From assembly GCA_003141235.1 (NCBI GenBank), contig PLLL01000069.1:8734-56402 (forward strand): 47,669 nt of DNA, read 5' to 3'. Both the position numbers and the translations under genes were made by a program. The notes under the pieces were generated by a model, which made no database searches, was not told where the DNA came from, and saw only the letters and a list, made by a program, of their open reading frames with translations. The stretch's first letter is position 1; each line of letters starts with the position of its first letter. The stretch is from Dehalococcoidia bacterium. GTDB taxonomy: Bacteria; Chloroflexota; Dehalococcoidia; Dehalococcoidales; RBG-16-60-22. Positions 24,281-34,149 of the stretch are shown piece by piece.

Positions 24281-27235
24281 CTATTCTTTGAGTCGGCCGA
24301 ATTGGCTGAAGAAACTGAGCAGATGGCTTCGCTGCACCTCTAACTGGGTGAGCATGGACACAACTACTCTAGTCTTACTATTCTCCCTGTAGGCGCGGCG
24401 CAGATTAAGGTGAAGAGAGCGGAGGCGCAGGGTTTCCTCTTCACTGGAGGCCTGCATAATCGGGCCAGCGAAAGACGTGATATCCTCACTGCTTAACCAG
24501 AGTGCCTTTATCTCGGACTCACGACCACCTTGAGGTTTTATAGTGTAGTCCCGCTCCGAAGGCTCATGCAGAGACTTTCCACGGAACCAATTCACGGCGT
24601 CAGAGTAAGCCGAGGAGATAAATGCCCAACCATCCTTATCCATAAAGTCCGGGGGGACTTCCGCAACTGTATCGTGGTAGATATCCTGTAATAGCGAAAC
24701 TGCCTGCAAGGCGCACTGGTTAACCGCATCAACAAACCCGTTCATGTCCTGTAAAATTGGCTGCCCATCCAGTAAGGACAACAGGTCCTGGTATGTAGGA
24801 TGGCGCATCCATTGCGGCTCATAGCTCGCCTGGAGTTCACCCTTAAGTAACTGCTCGCAGATCTGAGCTGATACTTTAGTACCCATCGTGGTTTCTATCA
24901 GGTCAACCACCCAGTTTACGTCATAACCGGGTTCCACCAGTGGTAAAGACTGAGCGAAGTCTATGATAACCAGAAGACGGGCCCTGTCTTCGGTAGATAA
25001 CGTCTTTGCCCCTTTTGCCGGCTCGGGTAGAGCCAGTCTCCAGGACAACTGGTGGTCTTTAAGAGCTTCCTCACCAGTTCCAATTTCTCGCCACTGCCCT
25101 GTGACAATCTGGGGCACCGTGATTTCAGGAACAGTAACAACTTCTCGTTCTCGACGACGCGCCTTCAGACGACGCCAGCCAAAGTAGGCGCCTCCGCCAA
25201 CGACCGCGATGCCGGCCAGGATTATAAGCAACAATGCCCACAGCGGCATGAGCCCCGCTTTAAGTAAGCGGACCTGTGACCATGAGCTTTCGTTAGAAGC
25301 ACCATTAATAGCTTTAACTCTCCAGTAGTAATGGCCGCGCGGTAAGGCCTCTGTCGCTGTTAGAGTATAATGGCTGGTTGGGATATCCGTCTTGTCTAAT
25401 AAAATCTGAGAGAAATCAGAATATGTATCCACTTGAAGCGAGTAAGTGACGCCGCTGGGGTCGGCGACATTGGACCATGAAAAAGTTGGGGTAATGTTCC
25501 CCAGGATACTGATTCTGGCAGCATCTCCGGGAGACAGCGGGACAGGTGCCGGCGGCGGGGTGTTGTTCATGCTGAAAGTAGCTTTGGCGCTATTCTTTTG
25601 CCCGTCAGTGACGCCGACGGTATGGTCGCCGGCCTTCGACTTGGGTACTACGAATGACTTAACAAAACTACCGGTAGCATCGGTGGTGGCTCCTTCTACC
25701 GGAATCTCCTTATCTTCATAGGTAAATGTCAGGGGACTGTTAGGGGCAAAGCCGAAGCCGCTGATTTGAACTGTACCCCCAACATAGCCGGAGGCAGGAT
25801 TTAAAGAAATGCCTGCTGAGACCTTGAAATTGGTTCCGCCAAGACTGCTCGCTTGGGTAATCGAGCCCTTAGCTCCGATGTTGTGAGACCCTAAGGAGGA
25901 GGCGGGAACAGTGAATGTACCGCTCCAGTTTCCCAGGGAATCGGCTGAAATACCTGAGCTAATAGAGTTACTGTCAAAGGTTATCATTACACCGGTTTCA
26001 CCGGCGCTAAAGCCGGAACCGGTAACGGTTGCCGAACTGCCCGGAGGCCCGCTTGTCGGATTGACGGCAATGGTAGGGTTTACCACAAAGGTTATGCCGG
26101 GAAGAGATCCGGCCAGGGTAGAGGAGCCGTAGGCGCTGACACTATGGGAACCGGAGGGTGAAGCAGGAACAGTGAATTTACCACTCCAGTTTCCCAGGGA
26201 ATTGGCCGAAGTACCTGAGGTAATAGGGTTATCGTCAAAGGTTATAATTATACCCGTTTCATTAGTGCCAAAGCCGGAACTGGTGATGGTTACCGCACTG
26301 CCCGGAGGCCCGCTTGCCGGATTAACGGTAAGGGTGGGGTTTACCACGAAGGTTATGCCGGGAAGAGAGCCTTCCACGGTAGAGGAGCCGTAAGCGCTGA
26401 CACTATGGGAACCGGAGGGTGAAACGGGAATGGTGAAGGTGCCGCTCCAGTTACCCAGGGAGTTGGCTGACTTAGCCGAGGCGACCGGGCTATCATCAAA
26501 GGTTATCGTTATGCCCGTTTCATTAGTGCCAAAGCCAGTACCGGTAACGGTTACCACGGTGCCCGGAGGCCCGTTTCTTGGGTTGATGACGAGGGTGCGA
26601 TTCGGTACTGTGAAGATAACAATGGGAACATAGTCAGACGGGGTAACGGGACCGTAAGCGCTGATATTGTGGGCACCGGAAAGTGAAGTGGGGACAATGA
26701 AGGTATCGCTCCAGCTCCCCAGAGAGTTGGCTGACTTAGCCGAGGCGACCGGGTTATTATCAAAGGTTATCGTTATGCCCGATTCATTAGTGCCAAAGCC
26801 AGTGCCGGTAACGGTTACCACGGTGCTCGGAGGCCCGCTTCTCGGGTTGATGGAGAGGACGCGATTCGGTACTGTGAAGAAAACACCCGGAGCAGAGCCG
26901 GACAGGGTAAGTGGACCGTAGGCATTGACACTGTGAGAACCGGAGGGTGAAACGGGAACGGTGAAGGTGCCGCTCCAACTCCCCGTGGAGCCGGCTGACT
27001 TAGACGAGGCGACCGGCTTATCATCAAAGGTTATCGTTATGCCCGTCTCACTGGCTTGAAAGCCGGTGCCGGTAACGGTTACCACGGTGCCCGGAACCCC
27101 GGTAGTTGGGCTGACGCTGATGGTGGGGGTGATGGTGGCCGCCTGAGCTGTAACCGAAATGACGCCGGTTATTATCAGCACCCAAGCCAGTATCAGTTTT
27201 AGGATAATCGCACGATTTAATGTTCTTCGCTTCAT
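24281..27235 (-). CDS. Large membrane protein: six TIG-like repeats, Fn3-like domain, TM, cytoplasmic domain
   Basis: The ORF track starts at a TTG (27256); the ATG at 27235 gives about 984 residues with a signal helix (AIILKLILAWVLIITGVISV). Six tandem repeats of about 87 residues each contain a core like GTVVTVTGTGFGTNETGITI, the later ones diverging. A fibronectin-III-like domain follows (PTFSWSNVADPSGVTYSLQV, HYYWRVKAINGASNESSW), then one TM helix (WALLLIILAGIAVVGGGAYF), a basic stop-transfer and about 250 cytoplasmic residues of unknown, helical character. The extracellular repeats suggest a surface binding or stalk protein. The cytoplasmic domain is unusual for such proteins. Confidence 0.85.
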   Translation of the reverse strand: MKRRTLNRAIILKLILAWVLIITGVISVTAQAATITPTISVSPTTGVPGTVVTVTGTGFQASETGITITFDDKPVASSKSAGSTGSWSGTFTVPVSPSGSHSVNAYGPLTLSGSAPGVFFTVPNRVLSINPRSGPPSTVVTVTGTGFGTNESGITITFDNNPVASAKSANSLGSWSDTFIVPTSLSGAHNISAYGPVTPSDYVPIVIFTVPNRTLVINPRNGPPGTVVTVTGTGFGTNETGITITFDDSPVASAKSANSLGNWSGTFTIPVSPSGSHSVSAYGSSTVEGSLPGITFVVNPTLTVNPASGPPGSAVTITSSGFGTNETGIIITFDDNPITSGTSANSLGNWSGKFTVPASPSGSHSVSAYGSSTLAGSLPGITFVVNPTIAVNPTSGPPGSSATVTGSGFSAGETGVMITFDSNSISSGISADSLGNWSGTFTVPASSLGSHNIGAKGSITQASSLGGTNFKVSAGISLNPASGYVGGTVQISGFGFAPNSPLTFTYEDKEIPVEGATTDATGSFVKSFVVPKSKAGDHTVGVTDGQKNSAKATFSMNNTPPPAPVPLSPGDAARISILGNITPTFSWSNVADPSGVTYSLQVDTYSDFSQILLDKTDIPTSHYTLTATEALPRGHYYWRVKAINGASNESSWSQVRLLKAGLMPLWALLLIILAGIAVVGGGAYFGWRRLKARRREREVVTVPEITVPQIVTGQWREIGTGEEALKDHQLSWRLALPEPAKGAKTLSTEDRARLLVIIDFAQSLPLVEPGYDVNWVVDLIETTMGTKVSAQICEQLLKGELQASYEPQWMRHPTYQDLLSLLDGQPILQDMNGFVDAVNQCALQAVSLLQDIYHDTVAEVPPDFMDKDGWAFISSAYSDAVNWFRGKSLHEPSERDYTIKPQGGRESEIKALWLSSEDITSFAGPIMQASSEEETLRLRSLHLNLRRAYRENSKTRVVVSMLTQLEVQRSHLLSFFSQFGRLKE

Positions 27236-27432
27236 GCCTCTAAGCCTTGTCCACAATCATGTCTTGAAACTGACCATCCGTTTTTGGTTACGAAAAACCA
27301 GATAAGCGACGTAACGTTAACTAAAGCAAGAGTAGTTCCAGCAAGAACAAGTAACACGCTTATCTCTATAACCTTATATAGAAGTTTTTCATTACAGATG
27401 ATTATTTCCTCCGAAACTCTCCTGGCTACCAC
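27232..27432 (-). CDS. Possible 66-residue single-TM protein coupled to the TIG-repeat gene
   Basis: GTG-initiated reading frame with one hydrophobic helix (VIEISVLLVLAGTTLALV). It ends in TGA overlapping the ATG of the large gene (ATGA). The overlap and the membrane helix support coding. There is no good ribosome site before the GTG, although GGAGG lies inside the frame. It may be real or chance. Confidence 0.35.
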   Translation of the reverse strand: MVARRVSEEIIICNEKLLYKVIEISVLLVLAGTTLALVNVTSLIWFFVTKNGWSVSRHDCGQGLEA

Positions 27433-28025
27433 TCCAACTTTTTGCTAATGTGTTAATTTTACCCTAGAAAACATCAAATAGCAACCAATTTTTGAAGGGC
27501 TGGCAAAATCAAACGTTAAAAGGTAACTTAATAAAACATCTTTTTGTTCAATCTCGCTCTATCCAACAAAACTCGGTTTTGTTCAACCGGCTCCACCCAA
27601 CAAATAATCTCCCAAGTTTGCGGGAGGCTGGCGGTAAAATTCTAGCCCTGCCTGAGAATTCTTCAGGCGTTACTTAACGATGGTAAGTTACTTCCAGGCC
27701 ATGACTGTGGGTTTTAGGAACTTCTAAATTACCTCTTTTTCAAGTTTCCTATTTCTCTTAAACATCCTGTAGCCTCTTAATTTTGGTAGCTACAAGATAA
27801 ATCAGATTATACCTTTACGCAAGAGAACCATTACGAAGTAAACGGTTTACTAGACAAATCCGATGTGTTAGAATAGGCTAAATATTCTATATCGCACATC
27901 AGGTATATTGTAAAATTTAGAAAGGAGGTGATAGTACACTCAAGACAAATTAAAAACGAGTTATTCTTTTTCAGTGATTTATTCTGGCAATACGGAAGTC
28001 CAAAATAGTACAGGAGGATAATATA
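27433..28025. other. Intergenic, AT-rich, with short inverted repeats
   Basis: About 590 nt without a supported gene. It contains AACAAAAC-TCG-GTTTTGTT and CCTGA-GAATTC-TTCAGG inverted repeats. A very strong AAAGGAGGTGATAG at 27921-27934 is followed by only a 26-codon frame with no spacer. The promoter of the downstream binding-protein gene should be here. Confidence 0.4.
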
Positions 28026-29684
28026 GTGAAAAAGGGCCTATTTATTTTAATAGCTACTTTGTTAGTAGCTGTGCTCGCCCTGGGCGCTTGCAGTAAAACG
28101 ACGCCCACCACGACCACCGTTCCTGTTATAACTACCACCACTGCTGCCACCACGACAGTAGTACCCAAACCCACCACAACCACTCCAGCCGTCACGACCA
28201 CACCAGCCGCTACTACCGTAACACCCAAGTACGGCGGAGTGCTGAGGTTAAGCCGCTTCACCAGTGAAGGCCCCAGCGTCGGCGACCCGGCGAAACATGC
28301 AGGCATGAACAGCTACTATGAGGCTACCCCTTGCCTGGAGACATTGCTCCGTGCCGATGCCAGTGGTGCGCTGATACCCTGGCTGGCCACGGGCTGGAAG
28401 GAAGATGTTGCCAACAAGTCGATTACCCTTACCATCAGGCAGGGCGTGAAATTCCATGATGGTACACCGTTCGATGCCGAGGCGGTACGGTGGAACCTGC
28501 AAAACCGGATGGATGCGAAAATGGCGGCCATGAAAATGTTCGCTTCCGTAGCCGCTACGGATAACTACACCGTTGTCATCAAACTCGCCTCGTGGGATAG
28601 CACTATCGAGGGTAACCTGGCTTCCGGTCCCGGCATGATGATATCACCCACTAACTACACCAAGAACGGTGCAGATTATGCTGCCAATAATCCCGTGGGC
28701 ACTGGCCCGTTCGTGTTCAAATCCTGGCAAAAAGGCAGTGTTATAACTTATGACAGAAATCCCAACTACTGGCAGAAAGGGAAACCCTACCTTGACGAGA
28801 TTCAGTGGCAAACCGTCCCCGATATGAATACCAAAGCGATGAGTTTCATGGCGGGTGAACTGGATGTCGTTATGACTATGGACCTGCCCCAGATACAATC
28901 GATTAACGCCGCCGGCTTTACCACGCTGCACCAGGTAATCGGGTCGGGCGCCGATGGCTTCGTTTTCTCCTCGGCTAACGCCAGTTCCCCCTGGTCCAAC
29001 CTTAAAGTTCGCCAGGCGGCGATGTATGCCTTCAATGCCGCTGAATATACTACGGCGCTCTTCGGGAATGAAGCTGCGCCTGCCAACCAGATGGTAGGTG
29101 TGAGCAGCTGGGCCTACAATAAGGACGTAGTCGGCTACCCTTATAACCTGGACAAGGCCAAACAGCTGATGAAGGATGCCGGCTACGCGGACGGTTTTAA
29201 GTCCGTCATCTACGGCAGCCAGGATCCCACGACGAACAAGCGCGCCCTGGCTGTTCAGGCGTACCTGGCCAAGATAGGTATCACCCTGGACGTACAAATC
29301 ATCTCGACTGCACAGCTGATGCAGATGTATAGCCAGGGCGTAGGCTGGGAAGGACTTATCGGTGATTCGCTGGGGCAAAGTACCGATGTGGTAGATACGA
29401 TGAACAGGTACTATGCCGGTGGTGGCCTGATGTTCGCATCCATGGCTACCCCACCCGATTATCTCCAGCTAATCAAGGACGCTGTGGCCGCCCCGGATTT
29501 TGCGACCAAGCAACTTAAGTCCCAGGCATTGATGAAGATGACGACGGATACGTATTGTCTGATAATGACCCAGGATACCCGGTTCGATAACGGTTTTGAA
29601 CAGAAATACATCCGTAACTCCGGTATCTTAAAGAGTGTCAATACTCAGATGTGGACGCCGGAAGACTGCTGGATAGATAAATAA
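28026..29684 (+). CDS. Peptide/nickel-type ABC transporter substrate-binding lipoprotein, copy 1
   Basis: Family-5 extracellular solute-binding protein, 552 residues. The signal peptide ends in ALGAC. A Thr/Pro-rich linker of about 45 residues is followed by the SBP fold, with the hallmark TLTIRQGVKFHDGTPFDAEAVRWNL and a middle domain (FKSWQKGSVITYDRNPNYWQ). The ligand may be an oligopeptide or another amphiphilic molecule; family membership alone does not tell. GGAGGATAATATA precedes the GTG start. Two permease genes follow but no ATPase gene. Confidence 0.92.
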   Translation: MKKGLFILIATLLVAVLALGACSKTTPTTTTVPVITTTTAATTTVVPKPTTTTPAVTTTPAATTVTPKYGGVLRLSRFTSEGPSVGDPAKHAGMNSYYEATPCLETLLRADASGALIPWLATGWKEDVANKSITLTIRQGVKFHDGTPFDAEAVRWNLQNRMDAKMAAMKMFASVAATDNYTVVIKLASWDSTIEGNLASGPGMMISPTNYTKNGADYAANNPVGTGPFVFKSWQKGSVITYDRNPNYWQKGKPYLDEIQWQTVPDMNTKAMSFMAGELDVVMTMDLPQIQSINAAGFTTLHQVIGSGADGFVFSSANASSPWSNLKVRQAAMYAFNAAEYTTALFGNEAAPANQMVGVSSWAYNKDVVGYPYNLDKAKQLMKDAGYADGFKSVIYGSQDPTTNKRALAVQAYLAKIGITLDVQIISTAQLMQMYSQGVGWEGLIGDSLGQSTDVVDTMNRYYAGGGLMFASMATPPDYLQLIKDAVAAPDFATKQLKSQALMKMTTDTYCLIMTQDTRFDNGFEQKYIRNSGILKSVNTQMWTPEDCWIDK

Positions 29685-29726
29685 AACTGGTTTACTTTAA
29701 GCTTTGCCAGAATTGAAATAGCTTTA

Positions 29727-29770
29727 GGGGAAGCGCCGGTCGCACAGAATAAAGCCGCCGGCGTTTCCCC
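29727..29770 (+). promoter_or_regulatory. Intercistronic stem-loop between binding protein and permease genes
   Basis: GGGGAAGCGCCGG (29727-29739) pairs with CCGGCGTTTCCCC (29758-29770), a 13-bp stem with one G-U pair and an 18-nt loop. It lacks a U-run. Such hairpins often protect the abundant binding-protein mRNA or lower permease expression. Confidence 0.55.
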
Positions 29771-29861
29771 GGGGCTTGACATCAGAATATATACCTTAGC
29801 TTGTAGCAGTGGCCTGTTAATTCAGGCAAGACATCAACCAAATTGAAAGGCGGAGACAAGC

Positions 29862-30806
29862 TTGGCAGCTTTTATTATCCGCAGGCTCTTACAGACTGTC
29901 GTCGTCGTTTTTCTGGTTACGCTGATAACTTTTATGCTGCTTCAGTTGGTGCCGGGAGACCCGGTGGTGGCTATGCTCGGCGGACAAGCGACACAGGAGC
30001 AGATTGTCGCCCTACAGAAGGAGCTATGGCTGGACCGGCCGGTGGTAGTGCAATACGTACACTGGCTGACGAACGCTTTACATGGCGACCTGGGCAGATC
30101 CATAATGCTGAATGACAGGGTAACCACCATTATCTTCCAGCGGTTACCTTATACTCTCTATTTATCTTCAATTGCTTTTATCATCAGTCCTATCATCGGT
30201 ATTTTCCTGGGTGCGTGGGGCGCGATAAGACGGGGTAAGTTTGTCGACCCATTCATCAGCCTGTTCGCTAATATAGGTATAGCCGTACCTATATTCTGGC
30301 TGGCTATCCTGGGCGCCTATTTCCTGGGTTTCAAGCTTCACTGGTTGGGCATTCAGGGTTTCGTCTGGCCGACCGAAGACCTGGTGAGGAGTATTAAACT
30401 AACTGTCATGCCCGTCATTTGCCTCGCCATTCCTGCTGTAGCGGTGATGGCACGCCAAACGAGGTCGAGCGTGCTGGAAGTAGTGCGTCAGGACTACGTA
30501 AGAACTGCCATGTCGAAAGGCTTGACAGAACGCACCGTAGTATTTAGACACGTTTTAAAGAATGCCCTTATTCCGGTGGTCACTTTACTGGGCCTTCAGG
30601 TACGGGTGCTTTTCGGCGGCTCGGTGCTTGTCGAGCAGGTGTTCAATATCAACGGTATGGGCAGATTGCTGGTCAGTGCCGGTTTTGGCAAGGATTTCCC
30701 GGTTTTGCAGGCTGAGGTTCTTATCATTGGCCTTGCAGTCAGCATAACCAATCTTCTGGTAGACATCTCTTACGGCTGGCTCGACCCCAGAATAAAGTAT
30801 GAGTGA
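29862..30806 (+). CDS. DppB/OppB-type ABC transporter permease, copy 1
   Basis: A 314-residue inner-membrane permease with six helices. The N-terminus is FIIRRLLQTVVVVFLVTLITFMLLQLVPGDP, typical of DppB. The EAA loop region is DYVRTAMSKGLTERTVVFRHVLKNALIP. The start is a TTG preceded by AAAGGCGG; the paralogue at 43668 uses the same TTG-GCA start. It forms the channel with the DppC-type protein encoded 10 nt downstream. Confidence 0.93.
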   Translation: MAAFIIRRLLQTVVVVFLVTLITFMLLQLVPGDPVVAMLGGQATQEQIVALQKELWLDRPVVVQYVHWLTNALHGDLGRSIMLNDRVTTIIFQRLPYTLYLSSIAFIISPIIGIFLGAWGAIRRGKFVDPFISLFANIGIAVPIFWLAILGAYFLGFKLHWLGIQGFVWPTEDLVRSIKLTVMPVICLAIPAVAVMARQTRSSVLEVVRQDYVRTAMSKGLTERTVVFRHVLKNALIPVVTLLGLQVRVLFGGSVLVEQVFNINGMGRLLVSAGFGKDFPVLQAEVLIIGLAVSITNLLVDISYGWLDPRIKYE

Positions 30807-30816
30807 GTAATGGATT

Positions 30817-31713
30817 ATGTCTGAGGTTAAAATCCCTCTAGCAGAACCAGGAACCGCTCCGCAGCACGTCAGCGAGCTTCGCCGTATGGTTAAGGTGATG
30901 TTAAGCCGCTGGATAGTTGTTTTTGGTACGGTTATCATCCTGATATTAATACTCGTTGCTATTTTCGCGCCCTTATTAGCCCCCTATGACCCTAATGAAC
31001 AGCATCTAAGTATTACTCTACAACCTCCTTCAAAGGAGTTCCGTTTGGGCACGGATGACCTCGGAAGAGATTTGCTAAGCCGCATCATCTGGGGCTCGCG
31101 GATATCGATGCTGGTAGGTATTGTAGCGGTAAGCATCGCCGGCGTCTTCGGCATGGGACTGGGACTGATAGCTGGCTATTACGGCAAATGGACTCAGAGC
31201 ATTATCATGAGATTTATCGATGCCCTTATGGCTATCCCGCCCCTCGTGTTAATCCTTGCGATAGCGGCAGTGCTAGGCAGTGGTCTTTTCAACGTACTGT
31301 TGGCTATTGGTGTGGGTTTGATGCCGACCTACTGCCGCCTGATGTGCGGCCAGATACTATCTTTAAAAGAGAATGATTACGTCATTGCTGCCAGGTCGGT
31401 AGGCGCCAGTAATGCGCGTATCATGCTCCGGCATCTTCTTCCCAACTCCTTCCCCCCGCTGCTGGTATTGATTACGCTTAACATGGGTTCGGCTATCCTG
31501 ATGGAGGCGACCTTAAGTTTCCTGGGCATCGGCATCAGTCCGCCCACAGCGACCTGGGGAGCCCTGATCAGCGACGGACAAACTCATATACTTAACAGTC
31601 CTATGCTTTCTTTCCTGCCGGGTATCTGTATATTGCTTGTCGTCCTTTCGTTTAACATGGTAGGTGACGGCCTGAGAGATGCTTTAGACCCCAGGCTGAG
31701 GGGGACATTATAA
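30817..31713 (+). CDS. DppC/OppC-type ABC transporter permease, copy 1
   Basis: A 298-residue permease. The N-terminal extension and first helix (RWIVVFGTVIILILILVAIFAPLLAPYDP) are typical of DppC. LGTDDLGRDLLSRIIWGSRIS is a family signature, and the EAA region is NDYVIAARSVGASNARIMLRHLLPNS. It pairs with the upstream DppB-type subunit. The ATPase pair normally encoded next is missing, and the operon instead continues with a flavoenzyme. Confidence 0.93.
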   Translation: MSEVKIPLAEPGTAPQHVSELRRMVKVMLSRWIVVFGTVIILILILVAIFAPLLAPYDPNEQHLSITLQPPSKEFRLGTDDLGRDLLSRIIWGSRISMLVGIVAVSIAGVFGMGLGLIAGYYGKWTQSIIMRFIDALMAIPPLVLILAIAAVLGSGLFNVLLAIGVGLMPTYCRLMCGQILSLKENDYVIAARSVGASNARIMLRHLLPNSFPPLLVLITLNMGSAILMEATLSFLGIGISPPTATWGALISDGQTHILNSPMLSFLPGICILLVVLSFNMVGDGLRDALDPRLRGTL

Positions 31714-31853
31714 TTAGGTCGATGTAATTCTTGCGGTTAATGCAATAATTCTTTGAACAGGCTTAATCTGTATTACCAGCAAGGTGATATACTTTCACAG
31801 TATTATCATAAAACAGATTCCATTTTCTGAAGGTATCTATTGAAGGAGGTAAA

Positions 31854-33953
31854 GTGACCGGAAAAACCAAGTTTCAAAAGATACTGGAACCTTGTAACCT
31901 GGGGCCGCTGCAGCTTAAAAACCGTATGATAAAAACGGCATCAGGAACAGCCAGCAGTTACGACATGGGCGGCTTCGTAAATAAAAGGCACCTCGCCATG
32001 TATGAAGCCATCGCCAGAGGCGGCGTGGGTCTCATCATCGTAGAAATGGGCGGGATTGACCCTCCCCTGGGCCTGCATAATCGCAATCAGCTGCTTCTCA
32101 ACGATGATGAGCATATTTCCGGCTTCAGCGAATTGACCCAGATTATCCACAAACATGGCTGCTATACATTGCAGCAGTTGTTCCATGCCGGGCCATGGCA
32201 TGACCCCCATTCCGGTTTTCAGCCGATTTCCTCTTCATCCATGATGGCGGATGAAGTACTAGGGCTTATTCCGTCTGAAGTGCCCACGGCGCTATCCGGC
32301 AACCAGTTGCCCCGTGGTATAACCATTCCGGAGATTGAAGACATTGTGGATAAGTTCGCCATGACAGCCGAACGGGCGAAGAAGGCCGGGTTTGACGGCG
32401 TGGAGGTAAATTGCGGCACCGGCCACCTCGTTAATAGTTTTCTATCACGCATCTGGAACAAGCGCGAGGATTCCTATGGCTGCCAGAACATGGAAAACCG
32501 AACCCGGTTTGCGGTTGAAATCATACGCGAAATTAAGAGGCGCCTGGGACAGGATTTCGTGATTTCGGCGCTGGTTAATGTCATGGAACTCGGACACGCC
32601 AAAGGCACGACAATCGGTGAAAGTCAACAGATTGCCCGGATTTTACAGAAGGCCGGCGCTGATTGTATCCATGCCAGAGCCAATGCATATTCCGGCCTGC
32701 CTGAAATTATCAGGGCGGAGCAATATTTCTATCCCGAGCCTCCGAAACCATTAATAAAAGAGCTCGATTGGAGGCGTAAAGGGGCAGGGGCGCTTGTCCC
32801 CTTAGCGGCCGCCATTAAAGAAGTAGTCTCGATACCGGTTATTACCGTAGGCAGACTCGACCCGGTCATCGGGGAAGAGGTTCTACGTCAGGGCAAGGCA
32901 GATTTGATTGGTATGACCAGGCGTCTGCTGGCGGACCCGGAGCTCCCGAATAAAGTAGCTTCCGGTAAAATGGAGGAAATACGCCCGTGCACCGCCTGCC
33001 TGTTTTGCACTTCACGGATACGCACTTACCTTCCTATTGCCTGCCAGGTGAACGCCGCTTTAGGTAACGAAGCGGACTACATCATCAAACCGGCGGAGAA
33101 AAAGAAAAGAGTACTGGTAATCGGCAGCGGCCCGGCCGGCATGGAGGCGGCCAGAGTGTCCGCGATTAAAGGGCACGACGTAATACTTTATGAAAAAGGG
33201 CATAGATTGGGGGGCCTGATGCCCTTGGCTTCACTGGTAAAAGGGCATGAAGGTGAATTTTTAATGGAATTTGTTCACTATCTTGAGAGCCAGATTATCA
33301 AGCTGGGTGTGGATATCAGGATGGGGAAAGAACTTAATCTCAAAATAATCGAGGAACTTAAGCCGGATGCCGTCATCGTGGCGGCGGGCGGTATTCCCAC
33401 CGTTCCGGATATACCCGGAATTAATCGCCGCAATGTGGTCAGCGTTCCCAAACTGCACCGCATGCTCAAGTTTTATTTAAGGTTCCTCAGCCCGATGTTT
33501 CTGGGGCAGCTCACAAAACTCTGGATGCCCATCGGTAAAAAGGTGGTTATTATCGGCGGCGGCTTGCAAGGCTGCGAGCTGGCCGAATTCCTGGTCAAAC
33601 ACGGCAGAAAGGTAACCATCGTTGAATCAGCCGAGACTCTGGGCAATGGAGTCCCCGAGCGCAAGCGGCACCCTCTTTTCCGGTGGTTGAATAAAAAGGG
33701 AGTGACCATGATGGCCGGAGTGAAATACGAGGAGATAACAGCAAAAGGGCTGACCATCGTTACAAAAGAAGGCGAGAGGCAGACTATTGAAGCGGATACC
33801 ATAGTGCCGGCGGAGCCGTTACTGCCAAACCCCGGGCTTCTTGAAACTCTTAAAGGTAAAGTCGCCGAGGTCTATCTCATCGGAGATTGTGCTGAGCCCA
33901 AGGTAATAATCGATGCCGTGGCGGCCGGTTACCGCGTGGCCAATTCTCTTTAA
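31854..33953 (+). CDS. Old-yellow-enzyme/TMADH-like FMN/[4Fe-4S]/FAD oxidoreductase
   Basis: A 699-residue enzyme of the 2,4-dienoyl-CoA reductase, trimethylamine dehydrogenase and enoate reductase superfamily. An FMN TIM barrel fills about 1-370 (LQLKNRMIKTASGTAS, IEDIVDKFAMTAERAKKAGF). Cluster ligands are CTACLFC plus a later Cys in PIACQVN. The C-terminal FAD/NAD(P) domains carry VLVIGSGPAGMEAARVSA and VVIIGGGLQGCELAEFLV. It likely moves electrons from NAD(P)H through FAD and Fe-S to FMN to reduce an activated C=C bond or a related substrate. The GTG start follows AAGGAGGTAAA. Its position after dppBC suggests it acts on the imported compound. Confidence 0.92.
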   Translation: MTGKTKFQKILEPCNLGPLQLKNRMIKTASGTASSYDMGGFVNKRHLAMYEAIARGGVGLIIVEMGGIDPPLGLHNRNQLLLNDDEHISGFSELTQIIHKHGCYTLQQLFHAGPWHDPHSGFQPISSSSMMADEVLGLIPSEVPTALSGNQLPRGITIPEIEDIVDKFAMTAERAKKAGFDGVEVNCGTGHLVNSFLSRIWNKREDSYGCQNMENRTRFAVEIIREIKRRLGQDFVISALVNVMELGHAKGTTIGESQQIARILQKAGADCIHARANAYSGLPEIIRAEQYFYPEPPKPLIKELDWRRKGAGALVPLAAAIKEVVSIPVITVGRLDPVIGEEVLRQGKADLIGMTRRLLADPELPNKVASGKMEEIRPCTACLFCTSRIRTYLPIACQVNAALGNEADYIIKPAEKKKRVLVIGSGPAGMEAARVSAIKGHDVILYEKGHRLGGLMPLASLVKGHEGEFLMEFVHYLESQIIKLGVDIRMGKELNLKIIEELKPDAVIVAAGGIPTVPDIPGINRRNVVSVPKLHRMLKFYLRFLSPMFLGQLTKLWMPIGKKVVIIGGGLQGCELAEFLVKHGRKVTIVESAETLGNGVPERKRHPLFRWLNKKGVTMMAGVKYEEITAKGLTIVTKEGERQTIEADTIVPAEPLLPNPGLLETLKGKVAEVYLIGDCAEPKVIIDAVAAGYRVANSL

Positions 33954-34149
33954 ATTACAACGGCACATTAAAATAAATAAAAAAATCGATAGTCAATATA
34001 GACAGTCAATATAGAATGCTCTTTGACATCCAAGGGTGTGTATTATACAATTTGTGAACTTGTTCTCAGATGAAATTTTGAAAGGACTTTCTCCACCACT
34101 TCAGAATCCCGGAACATTTTAGAAGATAAATGCAGACATTTATTATTGA
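33954..34149. other. AT-rich spacer with an 11-bp direct repeat
   Basis: AGTCAATATAG occurs at 33991-34001 and again at 34004-34014. No gene is seen. This spacer sits between the intact flavoenzyme and the tetraloop-hairpin block, so it may contain the left boundary of an inserted element. Confidence 0.4.

Noticed and set aside
25911-26921. Series of similar plus-strand ORFs that look like a repeat family, and a possible CRISPR-like periodicity
   Set aside because: They are the antisense of the TIG-like repeats. Units of about 260 bp encode protein repeats, with no short direct repeats or spacers.
27492-27677. 61-codon plus-strand ORF in the 27.4-28.0 kb gap
   Set aside because: No ribosome site, and composition follows the surrounding AT-rich non-coding DNA.
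27921-28009. Very strong AAAGGAGGTGATAG with a 26-codon frame
   Set aside because: The GTG is inside or directly against the ribosome site with no spacer, and the frame shows no features. Possibly a leader remnant, but not supportable.
28644-29378. 244-codon minus-strand ORF inside binding-protein gene 1
   Set aside because: Fully antisense to a certain gene, with no recognisable motifs.
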